A DNA stretch of 64,000 nucleotides. Source: Arthrobacter sp. AZCC_0090 (GTDB lineage Bacteria; Actinomycetota; Actinomycetes; Actinomycetales; Micrococcaceae). Where the stretch lies: NCBI RefSeq assembly GCF_014207375.1, contig NZ_JACHEE010000001.1, positions 372,001-436,000 of the forward strand, read 5' to 3'. Shown here piece after piece: positions 54,509 to 64,000 of the stretch. The notes beneath the pieces were generated by a model that worked only from the letters and a program-made list of their open reading frames with translations, was not told where the DNA came from and made no database searches. The position numbers were made by a program, and so were the translations under genes. The first letter of the stretch is position 1. Each line of letters begins with the position of its first letter.

Positions 54509-55132
54509 CTAGAGAACGATCAATCCGGTCGCGTTTGCGCGGGCTGCTTCGAAGCGCTTGGCGACGTCGGCCCAGTTGACGATGTTCCAGAATGCCTTGA
54601 CGTAGTCAGCCTTGACGTTGACGTAGTCCAGGTAGAAAGCGTGCTCCCACATGTCCAGCATGAGCAGGGGCGTGGTGCCGACGGCGACGTTGCCCTGCTG
54701 GTCGTAGAGCTGCTCGATGAGGAGGTTGCCACCGATGGGCTCGTAGGCGAGGAAGCCCCAGCCGGATCCCTGCAGGCCAAGTGCGGCTGCCGAGAACTGT
54801 GCACGGAAGGCATCGAAGGAACCGAACGCATCATCGATGGCTGCTGCGAGCTCGCCCTCGGGCTTGTCGCCGCCGTCCGGGGAGATGTTGTTCCAGAACA
54901 CCGAGTGGTTGATGTGTCCGCCGGTGTGGAACGCGAGGTCCTTGGACAGGCGGTTGATGTTGGCGAAATCGCCCTTTTCACGGGCTTCGGCCAACTGGGC
55001 CAGGGCGTTGTTGGCGCCGGCTACATAGGCAGCGTGGTGCTTGCTGTGGTGCAGCTCCATGATCTTCGCCGAAATGTGCGGCTCAAGTGCTGCGTAGTCG
55101 TAGCCGAGCTCGGGCAGTACGTACTCTGTCAC
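54509..55132 (-). CDS. sodA: Superoxide dismutase (Mn/Fe type)
   Basis: A 207-residue cytosolic enzyme that dismutates superoxide. Metal ligands lie in the expected motifs: the first histidine in [14 protein letters not shown], the second in [12 protein letters not shown], and the last Asp and His in [24 protein letters not shown] and QQGN are consistent with manganese use, but the Mn/Fe preference is not certain. GTG 55132 is chosen because GGAGGA lies five bases upstream. A TTG four codons earlier would overlap that site. It stands alone between gap and whiA. Confidence 0.94.
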   Translation of the reverse strand: MTEYVLPELGYDYAALEPHISAKIMELHHSKHHAAYVAGANNALAQLAEAREKGDFANINRLSKDLAFHTGGHINHSVFWNNISPDGGDKPEGELAAAIDDAFGSFDAFRAQFSAAALGLQGSGWGFLAYEPIGGNLLIEQLYDQQGNVAVGTTPLLMLDMWEHAFYLDYVNVKADYVKAFWNIVNWADVAKRFEAARANATGLIVL

Positions 55133-55254
55133 GAAATCCTCCAATGTAGTGGACCGGGGTCCGGTTGGTAACTCTCGTATTGTTCATCCGATCGGCGAAC
55201 CGGCCGGAAATCTTGGGTGCTACTCCGCACCATCACGATTCTAGGGCGGGTGCC

Positions 55255-56235
55255 CTATTCGTCCATCATCTCGGGGGTCACATTTGCCTCGGTCCCGGGG
55301 ATGCCCAGATCTCCGGCCCGTTTGTCCGCCATGGCCAACAGCCGGCGGATCCGTCCCGCGATGGCGTCCTTGGTCATGGGCGGATCAGCAAGCCGGCCCA
55401 GTTCATCCAGGCTGGCCTGTTTGTGCGCCACCCGGAGCTCGCCGGCGTATTTGAGGTGGTCCGGAACGTCGTCGCCCAGGATTTCCAAGGCCCTGTCCAC
55501 CCGAGCACCGGCGGCGACGGCAGCCTGGGCCGAGCGGCGCAGGTTGGCGTCGTCGAAGTTCGCCAGGCGGTTGGCGGTGGCCCGGACCTCCTTGCGCATG
55601 CGGCGTTCCTCCCACACCATGAGGGCGTCATGGGCACCCATCCGTGTGAGCAGCGCGGCAATGGTGTCGCCGTCACGAATGACGACGCGATCCACACCGC
55701 GCACTTCCCGCGCCTTGGCCTGGATGCCGAGGCGACGGGCGGCTCCGACCAAGGCAAGCGCGGATTCCGGCCCGGGGCACGTGACTTCGAGCGAGGAGGA
55801 GCGGCCGGGTTCGGTGAGGGAACCGTGCGCCAGGAAGGCTCCGCGCCATACCGCTTCGGCGTCGGACGCCGAACCATTGACGACGGCGGACGGCAACCCG
55901 CGCACAGGCCGCCCACGGCCGTCCAGGAGGCCCGTCTGGCGCGCCAGGGCCTCGCCGTCGCGCACTACACGAACAACATAGCGGCTGCCGCGACGGAGGC
56001 CGCCACCGGAGACGACGATGATCTCGCTCTGGTGCCCATAGACTTCGGCGATCGCGGCGCGGAGCCGGCGTGCCGTGGAGGCGAGGTCCACCTCGGCCTC
56101 TATCACGATGCGGCCCGAGATGATGTGCAATCCCCCGGCAAAACGCAGCATGGCCGAGACCTCGGCCTTGCGGACGGAAGACTTCTTGATGTCCAGCCGG
56201 GAAAGTTCTTCCTTGACCGATGCGGTCAGTGCCAT
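55255..56235 (-). CDS. whiA: Sporulation/cell-division transcription regulator WhiA
   Basis: A 326-residue actinobacterial and Gram-positive regulator. The N-terminal domain (about 1-210) has the LAGLIDADG-like fold without the nuclease residues: [20 protein letters not shown], then [18 protein letters not shown]. The C-terminal helix-turn-helix is in [20 protein letters not shown]. In Streptomyces WhiA activates cell-division genes. In non-sporulating relatives its target set is less clear. It follows the yvcK gene by nine bases in the order rapZ-yvcK-whiA that is conserved in Gram-positive genomes. Confidence 0.96.
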   Translation of the reverse strand: MALTASVKEELSRLDIKKSSVRKAEVSAMLRFAGGLHIISGRIVIEAEVDLASTARRLRAAIAEVYGHQSEIIVVSGGGLRRGSRYVVRVVRDGEALARQTGLLDGRGRPVRGLPSAVVNGSASDAEAVWRGAFLAHGSLTEPGRSSSLEVTCPGPESALALVGAARRLGIQAKAREVRGVDRVVIRDGDTIAALLTRMGAHDALMVWEERRMRKEVRATANRLANFDDANLRRSAQAAVAAGARVDRALEILGDDVPDHLKYAGELRVAHKQASLDELGRLADPPMTKDAIAGRIRRLLAMADKRAGDLGIPGTEANVTPEMMDE

Positions 56236-56244
56236 CGCATGTTC

Positions 56245-57261
56245 CTAACTATTCCCGAAGATATCGTGATACGCCGATGCCAGACGCAGCGGGTCGTGGA
56301 CTGGACGGCGGCTCGACGCCCCCACTTTACCCAAGACCACCTCTGCACCGATCATTCCGGCAGCGCGCTCGAATTCCGTGAGGTCGGAAATCGAGGAAGG
56401 ATCGGCGAGCACTACGTCCACACTGAACTCCGGCGCATAGCGGCGCAGGGCGTCCAGGTGGTCCGCTGCGGACATCCCGGACGTTTCCTTGGTGTCCATG
56501 GCGAGGTTCATGGTGAGGCATCGCTTGGCCGGGGTATCGCACAAGGCCTGGCGCATCTCGGGCAACAACAAGTGGGGCAACACTGAGGTGTACCAGGAGC
56601 CAGGGCCGAGAATGATCCAGTCCGCGAGCTCGATGGCCGTCAGCGCCTCGATGCATGCACGCGCGTCCTCCGGGAAGAGCCGCACGTTTTCGAGGGACCC
56701 GGCAACAGCGCACTTGGCCTGGCCCTTGACGGTCTGGAACTCGAACCCGCCCCCGGGCAAGGACACCCGTACGTCACCCTCGATGTTCAGCGGCTGCGTG
56801 GACATCGGCAGGACCTGACCGCGGGCACCCAAGAGGGCACCCGCCCATTTCAGTCCAGCCACGGCATCGCCCAGCAGCTCCCAGAGGGTAACAATGAGCA
56901 GGTTTCCCATGGCGTGGTGGTCCAAGGAACCTTGCCGGCCGCTCGGAGTCTTGAAGCGGTGCTGCATGACGTCCCGCCACGTACGCCCCCAATCCGTATC
57001 ATCGCAGAGGGCGCTCAGCGCCATCCGAAGATCGCCGGGCGGAAGGACACCGTACTCTTCCCTCAGCCGCCCGGAAGATCCGCCGTCGTCGGCGACGGTC
57101 ACAATCGCGGTGAGCTCTGAGGTCAGCAGCCTCAACGCAGACAGTGACGCGGACAGCCCGTGTCCGCCGCCGAGCGCTACAACCGTCGGGCCTTTGGCAG
57201 GCTGGCTGCCTGGAGTCCCCTTCGGCGGGACAAGCGGCAGGGGTCCTGTCAGAACCCCCAT
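56245..57261 (-). CDS. YvcK/CofD-like gluconeogenesis factor
   Basis: A 338-residue protein of the YvcK family. VVALGGGHGLSASLSALRLL (about 27-46) is the nucleotide-sugar binding loop, VTVADDGGSSGRLREEYGVL the second motif, and ILGPGSWYTSVLPHLLLPE the C-terminal part. In Bacillus the protein binds UDP-sugars and is needed for growth on gluconeogenic carbon and for cell shape. In mycobacteria the homologue (CuvA) affects the cell wall. ATG 57261 overlaps the rapZ stop (TAATG). The longer in-frame extension would lie inside rapZ and is rejected. Confidence 0.94.
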   Translation of the reverse strand: MGVLTGPLPLVPPKGTPGSQPAKGPTVVALGGGHGLSASLSALRLLTSELTAIVTVADDGGSSGRLREEYGVLPPGDLRMALSALCDDTDWGRTWRDVMQHRFKTPSGRQGSLDHHAMGNLLIVTLWELLGDAVAGLKWAGALLGARGQVLPMSTQPLNIEGDVRVSLPGGGFEFQTVKGQAKCAVAGSLENVRLFPEDARACIEALTAIELADWIILGPGSWYTSVLPHLLLPEMRQALCDTPAKRCLTMNLAMDTKETSGMSAADHLDALRRYAPEFSVDVVLADPSSISDLTEFERAAGMIGAEVVLGKVGASSRRPVHDPLRLASAYHDIFGNS

Positions 57262-58184
57262 TATTCGCGACCCAGATCGCGGTGGCTCGTGGTGACGGTG
57301 ACCCGAGGGTATTGCGCCAGCCGTTTGGAAAGTTCGACGGCGACCGCAACCGAACGGTGTTTGCCGCCTGTGCAACCGACGGCAATGGTCGCGTAGTGTT
57401 TGTTTTCCGACCGATAGCCATCGAGGACGGGCTCCAAGGCAAGGACGTAGCGGTCAACGAAGTCTTTGACACCGGCGGCTCCCAGCACATAGTCGCTGAC
57501 ATCGGCGTCGAGTCCAGTGTGCGGGCGCAACTTCGGGACCCAGTGCGGGTTGGGGATGAAGCGCGCGTCGGCCACAAAGTTGGCGTCCACTGGCAGGCCA
57601 TACTTGAAGCCGAAGCTCATGACGTTCAAGCGCAGCGCCACGGGGCCCGTGTCGGTGAAGAGTTCAGTGATGGCAGTCGCCAGGCCGTGCACGTTGTACG
57701 TACTCGTGTCCAAGACCACGTCTGCCGACTCCCGGAGTTCCTTCAGGACGTCGCGCTCTGCGGCTATACCGTCCAGGATCCGGCCTCCGCCCTGGAGCGG
57801 ATGCGGGCGGCGCCCTTGTTCAAAGCGCCGGACCAGGACGTTGTCGCTGGCGTCGAGGAAGAGCACGCGGAACGTGATTCCGCTGGCGCTGAGTGCGCCG
57901 AGGGCGGTCCTGATATCTGTGAAGAGGCCCTTGCTGCGGACGTCCACCACGACGGCCAGCTTGGGGATCGATTGGGGTGCGTGCGAAACGATTTCGGCAA
58001 GCGTCCCCAACATCTGCGGAGGGAGGTTTTCGACGACGTACCAGCCGTGGTCCTCCAGTGCGTCCGAGGCGGTGCTACGGCCTGCTCCGGACATGCCAGT
58101 CACCACCAGCAGTTCCGCTTCGACAGGCTTGACGGGAATGAGACCGTCCTGCTCCGCGCCGGATTCTGCTGTTGACTCTGACAT
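57261..58184 (-). CDS. rapZ: RNase adapter protein RapZ (nucleotide-binding)
   Basis: A 307-residue P-loop protein. Walker A is VVTGMSGAGRSTA (about 28-40), and FLDASDNVLVRRFEQGRRPHPL follows in the kinase-like domain. The C-terminal domain has VMSFGFKYGLPVDANFVADA, RFIPNPHWVPKLRPHTG and AVGCTGGKHRSVAVAVEL. In E. coli it controls glmS through small RNAs, and in actinobacteria the role is unclear. ATG 58184 is chosen because GGGGA precedes it. It overlaps the yvcK start. Upstream lies a pair of mutually exclusive hairpins. Confidence 0.95.
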   Translation of the reverse strand: MSESTAESGAEQDGLIPVKPVEAELLVVTGMSGAGRSTASDALEDHGWYVVENLPPQMLGTLAEIVSHAPQSIPKLAVVVDVRSKGLFTDIRTALGALSASGITFRVLFLDASDNVLVRRFEQGRRPHPLQGGGRILDGIAAERDVLKELRESADVVLDTSTYNVHGLATAITELFTDTGPVALRLNVMSFGFKYGLPVDANFVADARFIPNPHWVPKLRPHTGLDADVSDYVLGAAGVKDFVDRYVLALEPVLDGYRSENKHYATIAVGCTGGKHRSVAVAVELSKRLAQYPRVTVTTSHRDLGRE

Positions 58185-58223
58185 CAAGTGTCCCCGTTTC
58201 TGATATGGTCCAAGTTTCTGTTG

Positions 58224-58254
58224 GTCCAGGCTGGACCGCCTGGAGGAGCGGTCC
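58224..58254. repeat. Overlapping inverted repeats between uvrC and rapZ
   Basis: GGTCCAG-G-CTGGACC (58224-58238) and GGACCGC (58233-58239) with GCGGTCC (58248-58254) overlap, so only one stem can form at a time. The 84-base gap follows the uvrC end on the minus strand reading order rapZ is downstream of, and may end or attenuate transcription. Confidence 0.4.
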
Positions 58255-58268
58255 GATTATTACCCTAG

Positions 58269-60269
58269 CTAATATTCAAGGATTTCGCCGGTGGTCATGT
58301 TCACTGCCGGAGCGGTCTCTTCCGAGGCGCCGGCTGCCGCCAGGTGGCTGACGACGGCTTCTGCCAAAGCCGGACCGATTCCCTTGGCGGCTGTGAGCTC
58401 ACTTACCGTGGCAGCCTTGATCTTCTTGAGCGAACCGAAATGCGCCACGAGCGCCTTCCTTTTGGCTTCCCCGAGGCCGGGAACGCCGTCGAGCGCGGAC
58501 ATCGTCATGGCCTTTCCCCGCTTCTGCCGGTGGAAAGTGATGGCGAAACGGTGGGCTTCGTCGCGGATGCGCTGCAGCAGGTAGAGCCCTTGCGAAGTCC
58601 GTGGCAGGATCACGGGGAAATCGCTCTCCGGCAACCAGACTTCTTCGAGCCGTTTGGCCAAGCCGACGACGTAGACGTCGCCGATCCCCAGTTCCGCAAG
58701 TGCCCGCGCGGCCGCGTTCACCTGGGGCTGCCCGCCGTCGACGACGACGAGGTTGGGCGGATAGGCGAACCTCGCCTTTGTCGCGGTGCCGGGAGCGTCA
58801 TCGGAGGGTGTCGGACCCTCTCCGGAACTGGCGTTGGGAATTTCCCCGCTCTTGGGAAGCTGCGCGGACTTATCTTGCAGGTAGTGCCTGAAGCGTCGCG
58901 TGAGGACGTCGTGCATCGCGGCAGTGTCGTCCGTTGCGGCCGCCCCCGTGATGGCGAACTTCCTATAGTCGGATTTCTTGGGGAGGCCGTCTTCCACCAC
59001 CACCATGGACGCAACCACGTTGGTGCCTTGCACGTGGGAAATGTCGTAGCACTCGATCCGGAGCAGCGGCACGGGAAGCTCGAGGGCCTCCTGCAGCTCC
59101 TGGAGCGCCTGCGAACGGACGGTGATGTCGCCCGCCCTCCGGACTTTGTGCAGCTTCAGTGCCTGCTCAGCGTTTTCCCGGACGGTGGACATGAGGGCTG
59201 CCTTGTCGCCACGCTGCGGCACTCGGATATCCACTTTGGCACCCCTGAGGCCACCTAGCCATTCAAGCAACTCATGATGGTTGGACGGAATCTCCGGGAC
59301 CAGGACTTCGCGGGGAATACGCCCTTGGTTGTCGCTGTCCTCCCCGTAGACCTGCTGCAGCAGGTGCTCAATGAGCTCGGGGGTGGTGGCGTCTTCGACC
59401 TTTTCCACCACCCAGCCCCGCTGGCCGCGTACCCGGCCACCCCTGACATGGAACACCTGAACGGAAGCCTCGAGGTCGTCGTCGTGCAGGGCGAAGATAT
59501 CCGCGTCCGTGTCTTCGGAAAGGACCACGGCATTGCGTTCGAACACTTTGCGCAAGGCCGCGATGTCATCGCGGATTCGCGCCGCCCGTTCGTAGTCGAG
59601 TTCGGCCACGGCAGCCGCCATGTCCTTTTCGAGGCGGGTGATGAAGCGTTTCGCCTCACCGCCCATGAAGGAGCAGAAGTCTTCGGCAATGGCCCGATGC
59701 TCCTCGGGGGTGACGCGACCGACACACGGTGCCGAGCACTTATCGATGTAGCCAAGCAAGCACGGCCGCCCACTGGCCTGTGCACGCTTCAGCACGCCGG
59801 GGCTGCAACTACGGACCGGAAAGACCCTGAGCAAGGTGTCCATGGTTTCCCGGATGGCGCCCGCCGTGTACGGGCCGAAGTAGCGGGTACCCTTGCGGCG
59901 CTCCCCGCGCATGACCTGGACCCGGGGGAGCCTCTCCCCCATGCTCACGGCAAGGTACGGATACGTCTTGTCGTCGCGGAACACGACATTGAAACGCGGT
60001 TTGAATTCCTTGATCCACGTGTATTCGAGCTGAAGCGACTCAAGCTCGCTGCCCACCACGGTCCACTCCACGCTGCTGGCTGTGTGCACCATGGCGTGGG
60101 TTTTCGGCAACAAGCCTGCCGGGTTGGCGAAGTAGGAGTTCAGCCGCGAACGCAGGTTTTTCGCCTTGCCTACATAGATGACACGGCCGTGCGGATCCCG
60201 GAACCGATAGACGCCGGGGGTGGTGGGGATTTCTCCCGTCTGGGGTCGATAACTCGCTGGATCTGCCAC
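58269..60269 (-). CDS. uvrC: Excinuclease ABC subunit C
   Basis: A 666-residue nucleotide-excision-repair endonuclease. The GIY-YIG domain is at the N-terminus ([20 protein letters not shown]). The UvrB-binding UVR motif lies around [20 protein letters not shown]. The RNase H-like second nuclease domain contains [19 protein letters not shown] and [14 protein letters not shown]. Two helix-hairpin-helix motifs end the protein ([33 protein letters not shown]). A variable insert near 470-500 precedes the second nuclease core. GTG 60269 lies six bases after TAGACT, so the transcript is probably leaderless. Confidence 0.97.
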   Translation of the reverse strand: MADPASYRPQTGEIPTTPGVYRFRDPHGRVIYVGKAKNLRSRLNSYFANPAGLLPKTHAMVHTASSVEWTVVGSELESLQLEYTWIKEFKPRFNVVFRDDKTYPYLAVSMGERLPRVQVMRGERRKGTRYFGPYTAGAIRETMDTLLRVFPVRSCSPGVLKRAQASGRPCLLGYIDKCSAPCVGRVTPEEHRAIAEDFCSFMGGEAKRFITRLEKDMAAAVAELDYERAARIRDDIAALRKVFERNAVVLSEDTDADIFALHDDDLEASVQVFHVRGGRVRGQRGWVVEKVEDATTPELIEHLLQQVYGEDSDNQGRIPREVLVPEIPSNHHELLEWLGGLRGAKVDIRVPQRGDKAALMSTVRENAEQALKLHKVRRAGDITVRSQALQELQEALELPVPLLRIECYDISHVQGTNVVASMVVVEDGLPKKSDYRKFAITGAAATDDTAAMHDVLTRRFRHYLQDKSAQLPKSGEIPNASSGEGPTPSDDAPGTATKARFAYPPNLVVVDGGQPQVNAAARALAELGIGDVYVVGLAKRLEEVWLPESDFPVILPRTSQGLYLLQRIRDEAHRFAITFHRQKRGKAMTMSALDGVPGLGEAKRKALVAHFGSLKKIKAATVSELTAAKGIGPALAEAVVSHLAAAGASEETAPAVNMTTGEILEY

Positions 60270-60275
60270 AGATCC

Positions 60276-60281
60276 AGTCTA
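60276..60281 (-). promoter_or_regulatory. -10 element TAGACT of uvrC, probable leaderless promoter
   Basis: On the minus strand TAGACT ends six bases before GTG 60269. There is no ribosome site, which supports transcription starting at the start codon. I do not see a LexA box. Confidence 0.55.
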
Positions 60282-60327
60282 GTAAGGGAAAGACGCTACC
60301 CCGTACGCACCGGACCAGCCACCAGAG

Positions 60328-60996
60328 CTACTCCGCGGACTTGCTCTGGTTGTAGCTGGTGGAACGTTCCTGGCCGCTCAATGCCGCAATGGCATCCATG
60401 ATCTTGTCCGTCACTTCACGGCGGGCAGGCAGGGAATGGTCCGGACCTGTCTTCTCGAAGTACAGCGGCTCCCCCACCTTCATGGTGAAGTGTTGCGGAC
60501 GGACAGTGTTACGGTCCACGGGCTGCAGTTTGTCCGTGCCAATCAGGCCAACCGGCACCACGGGCGCGCCCGTGGTGAGCGCAAGCCAGCCGACCCCGGT
60601 ACGCCCACGGTAGAGCAAGCCGTCACGCGAACGGGTTCCCTCCGGATAGATCCCGATGCCCCTCCCGTTCTCCAGAATGTCCAAGAGGGTCTTGAGCGCC
60701 TGCACGCTGGCCGCCTGCTCTCCGCGCTCTACCGGAATGGATCCAACCGCCTGGAAGAACGCCTTCATGGCCCGGCCTTTGAAGCCTTTGGTCGTGAAGT
60801 ACTCGGCTTTGGCAAAGAAGCCCACCGGGCGGGGCATCAGTGCTTGGACAATCACGCTGTCCAGAAAAGACAAATGGTTCGGGGCCACAATGAAGGGCCC
60901 TTCCTTGGGCACGTTCTCCAGCCCAATGACCGTTGGACGGCAGGTGCTGGAAATCAGTCCGCGCGTGGTCCACCGGATGACATCAAAGGCTTCCAT
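60328..60996 (-). CDS. 1-acyl-sn-glycerol-3-phosphate acyltransferase family protein
   Basis: A 222-residue PlsC-like acyltransferase. The catalytic APNHLSFLDSV (about 38-48) with the HxxxxD box, the FFQAVGSIPVERGE segment and YPEGTRSRDGLLYRG are the family motifs. It would acylate lysophosphatidate or a related acceptor at the membrane. No long hydrophobic helix is predicted, so it is probably peripheral. The start overlaps the end of the HAD phosphatase gene by 14 bases, so the two are co-transcribed. The substrate could differ from lysophosphatidate. Confidence 0.9.
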   Translation of the reverse strand: MEAFDVIRWTTRGLISSTCRPTVIGLENVPKEGPFIVAPNHLSFLDSVIVQALMPRPVGFFAKAEYFTTKGFKGRAMKAFFQAVGSIPVERGEQAASVQALKTLLDILENGRGIGIYPEGTRSRDGLLYRGRTGVGWLALTTGAPVVPVGLIGTDKLQPVDRNTVRPQHFTMKVGEPLYFEKTGPDHSLPARREVTDKIMDAIAALSGQERSTSYNQSKSAE

Positions 60997-61699
60997 CGTT
61001 CTGCACCTCGCTCAGGGCCGCCGCGCGGACGGCGTCAAGTTCTTCGATCTTCTTCAGCAGCTGCGCAGTGGAATCCACGACGGCGACGGCTCCCGCTTCC
61101 TGAAGCTCGCCGTCGGGCGCAAATCCCCAACTCACACCGATGCAGTCGAGTCCATTGGCCATGGCACCGGCAACATCCTGGTGGCGATCCCCCACCATCA
61201 CCGCCGGCTGCGAATGCAACGTGGCCAGCGCCGCACCAACGATTTCCACCTTGCCGGGGGCTATGTTGGCGGCCCTTGATTCATCATCCGAGGCTCCGCA
61301 GATGGAAGCAAAGAAATCGGCAATACCGTGATGCGCCAACACGACGCGCGCCAGGCCCTGGGGTTTCTGCGTGGCCACAGCGACCGGGCGCCGCGACTCC
61401 GCGAAGAACTCCAGGAGCTCACGGATACCGGGATAGAGCCGGCTTTGAGCGATTCCCACAGAACGGTAGTAGCTGCGGTAGCGCCCGATGACTTCGTCCA
61501 CTCTCCCCGCGGGAACCCCGGCAATGTGCTCAAGGGAATCGCTGAGCTTGGGTCCAACCATGGAGTCAAGAACGGGCTGCTCCGGGACGGGGAGGCCAAA
61601 TTCGCGCAGGGCCGCGGCGATGCCGCCGGTTATGCCACCTGCAGGATCGACAAGGGTGCCGTCCAGATCAAAGATTACGGGCACCATTGTTTGAGTCAC
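60983..61699 (-). CDS. HAD-family phosphatase (phosphoglycolate phosphatase-like)
   Basis: A 238-residue haloacid dehalogenase-like hydrolase. The nucleophile motif is FDLDGTLVDPAGG (about 9-21), a helical cap follows, motif II is in VAVATQKPQG, and VMVGDRHQDVAGAMANG is the metal motif. It resembles phosphoglycolate phosphatase, but cap residues do not settle the substrate. GTG 61699 is the longest reasonable start. ATG 61687 with GGTGA upstream is an alternative. It overlaps the acyltransferase gene by 14 bases. Confidence 0.87.
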   Translation of the reverse strand: MTQTMVPVIFDLDGTLVDPAGGITGGIAAALREFGLPVPEQPVLDSMVGPKLSDSLEHIAGVPAGRVDEVIGRYRSYYRSVGIAQSRLYPGIRELLEFFAESRRPVAVATQKPQGLARVVLAHHGIADFFASICGASDDESRAANIAPGKVEIVGAALATLHSQPAVMVGDRHQDVAGAMANGLDCIGVSWGFAPDGELQEAGAVAVVDSTAQLLKKIEELDAVRAAALSEVQNDGSL

Positions 61700-61746
61700 C
61701 GGGTTAGTTTCTCACGAGTTGAGGCATGCCTGAAACTCACATGCCG

Positions 61747-61786
61747 GCCAGGGAATACTCCGGACGCTGCCGAAATATTCCCTGGC
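61747..61786 (-). terminator. Inverted repeat after uvrA, probable terminator
   Basis: GCCAGGGAATA (61747-61757) and TATTCCCTGGC (61776-61786) are perfect complements with an 18-base loop. On the minus strand it begins 15 bases after the uvrA stop. Confidence 0.6.
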
Positions 61787-61800
61787 GGGAGCCACCGCAC

Positions 61801-64000
61801 CTAACCCAGAATCTCTGCCAGGAAGGTAGCGGTATGGCTTTCCGTGGACTTGGCGACCTGTTCGGGCGTGCCGGTCGCCACGATGCGTCCACCGCCCGAA
61901 CCACCATTGGGCCCAAGGTCCACGATCCAGTCGGCGGACTTGATGACGTCAAGGTTGTGTTCAATGGTGATGACCGTGTTGCCCTTGTCCACCAGGCCCT
62001 GCAACACCATAAGCAATTTGCGGATGTCCTCGAAGTGCAGGCCGGTAGTGGGCTCGTCCAAGACGTAGACGCTGCGACCGTTCGACCGCTTCTGGAGCTC
62101 CGAGGCCAGCTTCACGCGCTGCGCCTCGCCGCCGGAAAGGGTGGTGGCCGGTTGACCAAGCCGGACGTAGCCGAGACCGACGTCGACGAGGGTGTTCAGG
62201 TGCCGGGCAATGGGCGTGAACGCCGCAAAGAACTCGGCGCCTTCCTCGATGGGCATGTTGAGGACGTCCGCAATGGTTTTGCCCTTGTAGTGGACTTCGA
62301 GGGTCTCCCGGTTGTAGCGGGCACCATGGCACACTTCGCACGGGACGTAGACATCCGGGAGGAAGTTCATCTCGATCTTCAGCGTGCCGTCACCGGAGCA
62401 GGCCTCACAGCGGCCGCCCTTGACGTTGAACGAGAAGCGGCCCGGCTGGTAACCGCGCACTTTGGCTTCGGTTGTCTCAGCGAAGAGCTTCCGGATGTTA
62501 TCGAAGACGCCCGTGTACGTGGCGGGGTTGGAACGCGGCGTCCGGCCGATGGGGCTCTGGTCGACGTGGACCACCTTGTCGAGGTGCTCCAGGCCCACTA
62601 CCGAGCGATGCCGGCCTGCAACCTGCTTGGCTCCGTTGAGCTTGTTGGCAAGAACCTTGTAGAGGATCTCGTTCACCAGGGTGGACTTGCCTGAGCCACT
62701 GACACCGGTCACGGCTGTGAAAAGACCCAGTGGGAACGTGGCGTCAACGTTGTTCAGGTTGTTTTCGCGTGCGCCGACAACCTTGAGCTCACGCTTCTTG
62801 TCATACTTGCGTCGCTTGGGCGGGATGTCGATCTTCCGTCGCCCGGACAGGTAGTCGCCCGTGAGCGAGTTCGTGTTTTCAAGGAGTTCCTTGTAGGAAC
62901 CCGAGTGCACCACCTGGCCACCGTGTTCGCCTGCGCCGGGTCCGATGTCCACTACCCAGTCGGCCTCGTGAATGGTGTCTTCGTCGTGCTCTACAACAAT
63001 CAGCGTATTGCCGAGGTCGCGCAAACGGGTCAAGGTCTCGATGAGGCGGCGATTGTCCTTCTGGTGCAGCCCGATGGACGGCTCATCCAGGACATACAGG
63101 ACACCCACCAGGCCAGAGCCGATCTGCGTGGCGAGTCGAATGCGCTGGGCTTCACCGCCGGACAGGGTTCCGGACGGCCGTTCGAGGGTCAGGTACTCAA
63201 GCCCGACGTCGAGAAGGAAGGTCAGGCGGGCCTGGATCTCCTTGAGAACCTGATGGGCAATTTGTGCCTCGCGGTCAGTGAGCGTGAGGCTACCGAGGAA
63301 GTCAGCGCAATCACGCATCGGAAGGGCCGATACCTCTGCGATGGACTTGCCGTTGATCAGCACGGAGAGCGACGCGGGGTTAAGCCGGGCACCGTTGCAT
63401 GCGGGGCAAGGAACCTGGCGCATGTACTCTTCGTAGCGGTCGCGCGCCCAATCGGAATCCGTTTCACCGTGCTTGCGGTGAACGTACTGGATGGCACCTT
63501 CGAAGCCGGTGCTGTACTTGCGCTCCCGGCCGAACCTGTTGCGGTACTGGACGACCACCTTGTGGTCCTTACCGTGCAGCACCGTTTGCCGAACTTCCTG
63601 GGACAGCTTCTCCCAAGGGGTGTCCATGGAGAAATCGAGCTCCAAGGCGAGGCCCTCCAAGAGCCGGTTCCAGTACTCCGTGGTTGCTGTACCCAACGAC
63701 CACGGCGCTATGGCTCCCTGGCCCAGGGAAAGCTCAGGGTTGGGCACCACGAGTTCCTCATCGACTTCCAGCTTGGTGCCGATGCCGCTGCAGGCCGCGC
63801 ATGCGCCGAAGGGGTTATTGAAGGAGAAGGAGCGAGGCTCGATTTCGTCGATAGCCAGTGGGTGCTCGTTGGGGCAGGCAAGGTTCTCCGAAAACGCCCG
63901 GATCCGCGCGGGGTCTTCGGCGTCGAGATCCACGAACTCAACCAGCACACGGCCTTCGGCAAGTCGGAGCGCGGTTTCGATCGAGTCGGTCAGCCGTTGG
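61801..64000 (-). CDS. uvrA: Excinuclease ABC subunit A, C-terminal three quarters
   Basis: The gene runs off the right edge. About 733 residues are visible, so roughly 220-230 N-terminal residues, including the first Walker A, are missing. Seen: the zinc-finger regions ([29 protein letters not shown] with [10 protein letters not shown]), first signature [15 protein letters not shown] with [12 protein letters not shown], second Walker [15 protein letters not shown], and second signature [15 protein letters not shown] with [13 protein letters not shown]. The protein recognises DNA lesions with UvrB. Together with uvrC at 58.3 kb this covers two of the three excinuclease subunits. Confidence 0.97.
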   Translation of the reverse strand, partial: QRLTDSIETALRLAEGRVLVEFVDLDAEDPARIRAFSENLACPNEHPLAIDEIEPRSFSFNNPFGACAACSGIGTKLEVDEELVVPNPELSLGQGAIAPWSLGTATTEYWNRLLEGLALELDFSMDTPWEKLSQEVRQTVLHGKDHKVVVQYRNRFGRERKYSTGFEGAIQYVHRKHGETDSDWARDRYEEYMRQVPCPACNGARLNPASLSVLINGKSIAEVSALPMRDCADFLGSLTLTDREAQIAHQVLKEIQARLTFLLDVGLEYLTLERPSGTLSGGEAQRIRLATQIGSGLVGVLYVLDEPSIGLHQKDNRRLIETLTRLRDLGNTLIVVEHDEDTIHEADWVVDIGPGAGEHGGQVVHSGSYKELLENTNSLTGDYLSGRRKIDIPPKRRKYDKKRELKVVGARENNLNNVDATFPLGLFTAVTGVSGSGKSTLVNEILYKVLANKLNGAKQVAGRHRSVVGLEHLDKVVHVDQSPIGRTPRSNPATYTGVFDNIRKLFAETTEAKVRGYQPGRFSFNVKGGRCEACSGDGTLKIEMNFLPDVYVPCEVCHGARYNRETLEVHYKGKTIADVLNMPIEEGAEFFAAFTPIARHLNTLVDVGLGYVRLGQPATTLSGGEAQRVKLASELQKRSNGRSVYVLDEPTTGLHFEDIRKLLMVLQGLVDKGNTVITIEHNLDVIKSADWIVDLGPNGGSGGGRIVATGTPEQVAKSTESHTATFLAEILG

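Overview
The window is high-GC DNA from an actinobacterium, most likely Arthrobacter in the broad sense (Micrococcaceae). That placement rests on gene content and order: RbpA, WhiA, OpcA, DUF3099, GlgM-type glycogen synthase, and the order tkt-tal-pgi-zwf-opcA-pgl followed by secG-tpiA-pgk-gap and whiA-yvcK-rapZ-uvrC. It also rests on many genes whose start codon sits 6-7 bases after a TANNNT -10 element, as in actinobacterial leaderless transcripts. I see no phage, insertion sequence, CRISPR array, rRNA or tRNA. This is ordinary chromosome, dense and mostly housekeeping.

Region by region. 1-3.2 kb: a fatty-acid oxidation locus with a thiolase (cut by the window edge), a divergent TetR regulator and an acyl-CoA oxidase-like enzyme, controlled from a perfect 13-bp inverted repeat. 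3.3-6.1 kb: divergent glgA/glgM and glgC for glycogen and maltose-1-phosphate. 6.2-11.1 kb: an unusual zinc-ribbon SDR, then a three-gene transglutaminase / alpha-E / circularly permuted ATP-grasp operon of unknown product. 11.2-19.9 kb: YeiH transporter, aminopeptidase N, lipoate ligase, ribosomal protein L31 type B, a SPOUT methyltransferase, a TauE-like transporter, an ABC ATPase and serB. 19.9-25.9 kb: two SDRs including fabG, a DUF3099 / small Cys protein / SURF1 / YbaK run, a SRPBCC protein and an ABC-F ATPase. 26.2-32.2 kb: a biotin ECF transporter (bioY-bioM-bioN), an acyl-CoA ligase and thiolase pair, and a zinc metallopeptidase.

32.2-37.4 kb: the SUF Fe-S assembly operon sufR-sufB-sufD-Rieske-sufC-sufT, without sufS/sufU. 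37.5-41.5 kb: an ABC exporter pair, then heme A biosynthesis genes ctaA and ctaB facing each other. 42.0-50.3 kb: the pentose phosphate operon. 50.2-54.2 kb: rbpA, then the lower glycolysis operon gap-pgk-tpiA-secG. 54.5-64.0 kb: sodA, whiA, yvcK, rapZ, uvrC, an acyltransferase, a HAD phosphatase and uvrA (cut by the window edge).

The genes describe an aerobic carbon economy: sugar flux through the pentose phosphate and glycolytic operons, storage as glycogen, fatty-acid breakdown, and a respiratory chain that needs heme A (ctaA, ctaB, SURF1) and Fe-S clusters (SUF). The most interesting observations are small-scale. They include a symmetric promoter/operator, a terminator inside the rbpA coding sequence, two palindromic or repetitive intergenic elements, enzymes with altered catalytic residues, and the uncharacterised ATP-grasp operon. 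I found no clear case of an entirely new multi-gene system.
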